From positions 1,798,001-1,862,000 of the forward strand of contig NZ_CP048788.1 of assembly GCF_012932215.1 (NCBI RefSeq): a DNA stretch of 64,000 bases, in the 5' to 3' direction. Made by a program: the position numbers and the translations under genes. This stretch comes from Roseobacter ponti. Its GTDB lineage: Bacteria; Pseudomonadota; Alphaproteobacteria; Rhodobacterales; Rhodobacteraceae. Of the stretch, positions 63,648 through 64,000 are shown one piece after another. The first letter of the stretch is position 1. The number at the start of each line of letters is the position of its first letter. The notes below the pieces were generated by a model. The model saw only the letters and a program-made list of their open reading frames with translations, was not told where the DNA came from and did no database searches.

Positions 63648-64000
63648 TCAGTGCAGCTGTTCGTGCACCGTGTCCGTCAGGTCGCTCAGTGAGAATGGTT
63701 TCGGCAGGAAGACGGAATTGGGGATCTTCATCTGTGTCTCGCCGAAACTGTCTTCGGCGTAGCCCGAAACAAAGACGACGCGCACGCCCGGGCGTTCTTT
63801 GAGTGCCTCACGCACCCAGCTCGGACCATCCATGCCGGGCATGACCACGTCGGTGACGAAAACATCGATGTTCAGGCTTTCGTCCTCAAGTGTCTTAAGG
63901 GCGGCCTCTGCAGAATCAGCCTCAAGCACCGTGTACCCGCGCAGCCGCAGAGCCCGGCTTGCAAAGGCGCGCACAGGGGCTTCGTCCTCCACCAGAAGGA
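63648..64000 (-). CDS. cckA: CckA hybrid histidine kinase, C-terminal receiver domain only (5' part outside window)
   Basis: The open frame enters from the right edge, and 117 codons are visible. LLVEDEAPVRAFASRALRLRGYTV, phospho-acceptor Asp in DVFVTDVVMPGMDGPSWV, VVFVSGYAED and FLPKPFSLSDL form a full receiver domain. The GMDGPSWVREAL and SVFLPKPFSL stretches are typical of CckA, the kinase that controls CtrA through ChpT. The kinase and PAS domains would lie beyond position 64000, so the identity rests on the receiver and the cckA-recA neighbourhood. Confidence 0.85.
   Translation of the reverse strand, partial: LLVEDEAPVRAFASRALRLRGYTVLEADSAEAALKTLEDESLNIDVFVTDVVMPGMDGPSWVREALKERPGVRVVFVSGYAEDSFGETQMKIPNSVFLPKPFSLSDLTDTVHEQLH

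Overview
The window is a dense stretch of alphaproteobacterial chromosome, most likely from the Roseobacter group (Rhodobacterales). This is inferred from content and was not tested by search: an Rrf2-type IscR without the usual three cysteines, a GTTC-N7-GTTC SOS box before recA, a CckA receiver domain next to recA-alaS, an IalB-family protein, a fused sulfate adenylyltransferase/APS kinase, and a mixed iscR-cysteine desulfurase-sufBCDS operon. No transposase, integrase, phage gene, rRNA or CRISPR array was seen. There is one tRNA (Arg, anticodon CCG).

Layout. 1-5.4 kb: an incomplete Rieske/thiamine-diphosphate enzyme fusion, the sulfate-activating fusion enzyme, a carboxymuconolactone decarboxylase-like protein and a beta-keto acid cleavage enzyme. 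5.4-13.1 kb: the complete phosphate system phoR-pstSCAB-phoU-phoB, with a three-repeat Pho box before pstS. 13.1-16.3 kb: a housekeeping run (yicC, gmk, gamma carbonic anhydrase-like protein, Cys/Met PLP enzyme) leading into phoR. 16.6-22.3 kb: a PAS protein, a sulfotransferase-like protein, class II DAHP synthase, a GlxA-type regulator, a GNAT acetyltransferase and a PQQ-type sugar dehydrogenase. 22.5-28.3 kb: a branched-chain amino acid-type ABC operon (livKGF-x-HM) with an unknown exported protein inserted. 28.4-36.2 kb: a HerA-like ATPase, a candidate small RNA, IalB, a ketosynthase/ACP/LpxD acyl module, and a divergent pair of cell-wall enzymes (L,D-transpeptidase and a YcbK-like peptidase). 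36.7-43.8 kb: a two-subunit molybdenum hydroxylase, an AbrB-like membrane protein with its GntR regulator, and a universal stress protein with an alanine/glycine:Na+ symporter. 44.1-52.3 kb: the Fe-S assembly operon iscR-iscS-sufB-x-ybjQ-sufC-sufD-yip-yip-sufS, behind an Irr-box-like palindrome that overlaps its likely promoter. 52.5-64 kb: a hydrolase/HD operon, icd, small exported or membrane proteins, an Lrp regulator, an SMR transporter, typA, alaS, recA and the end of cckA.

Most genes lie on the minus strand in tight operons with 1-8 bp overlaps. The clearest links between genes are phosphate sensing and uptake (PhoR/PhoB acting on the Pho box), iron-responsive control of Fe-S assembly (Irr box plus the unusual IscR), and a probable dedicated lipid A or envelope acylation module. 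I did not find a clear new defence or mobile system. The better candidates for new biology are the Rieske-TPP fusion, the 71-nt orphan RNA unit, the acyl module, the membrane proteins inside the suf operon, and several well-formed palindromes in promoter regions.
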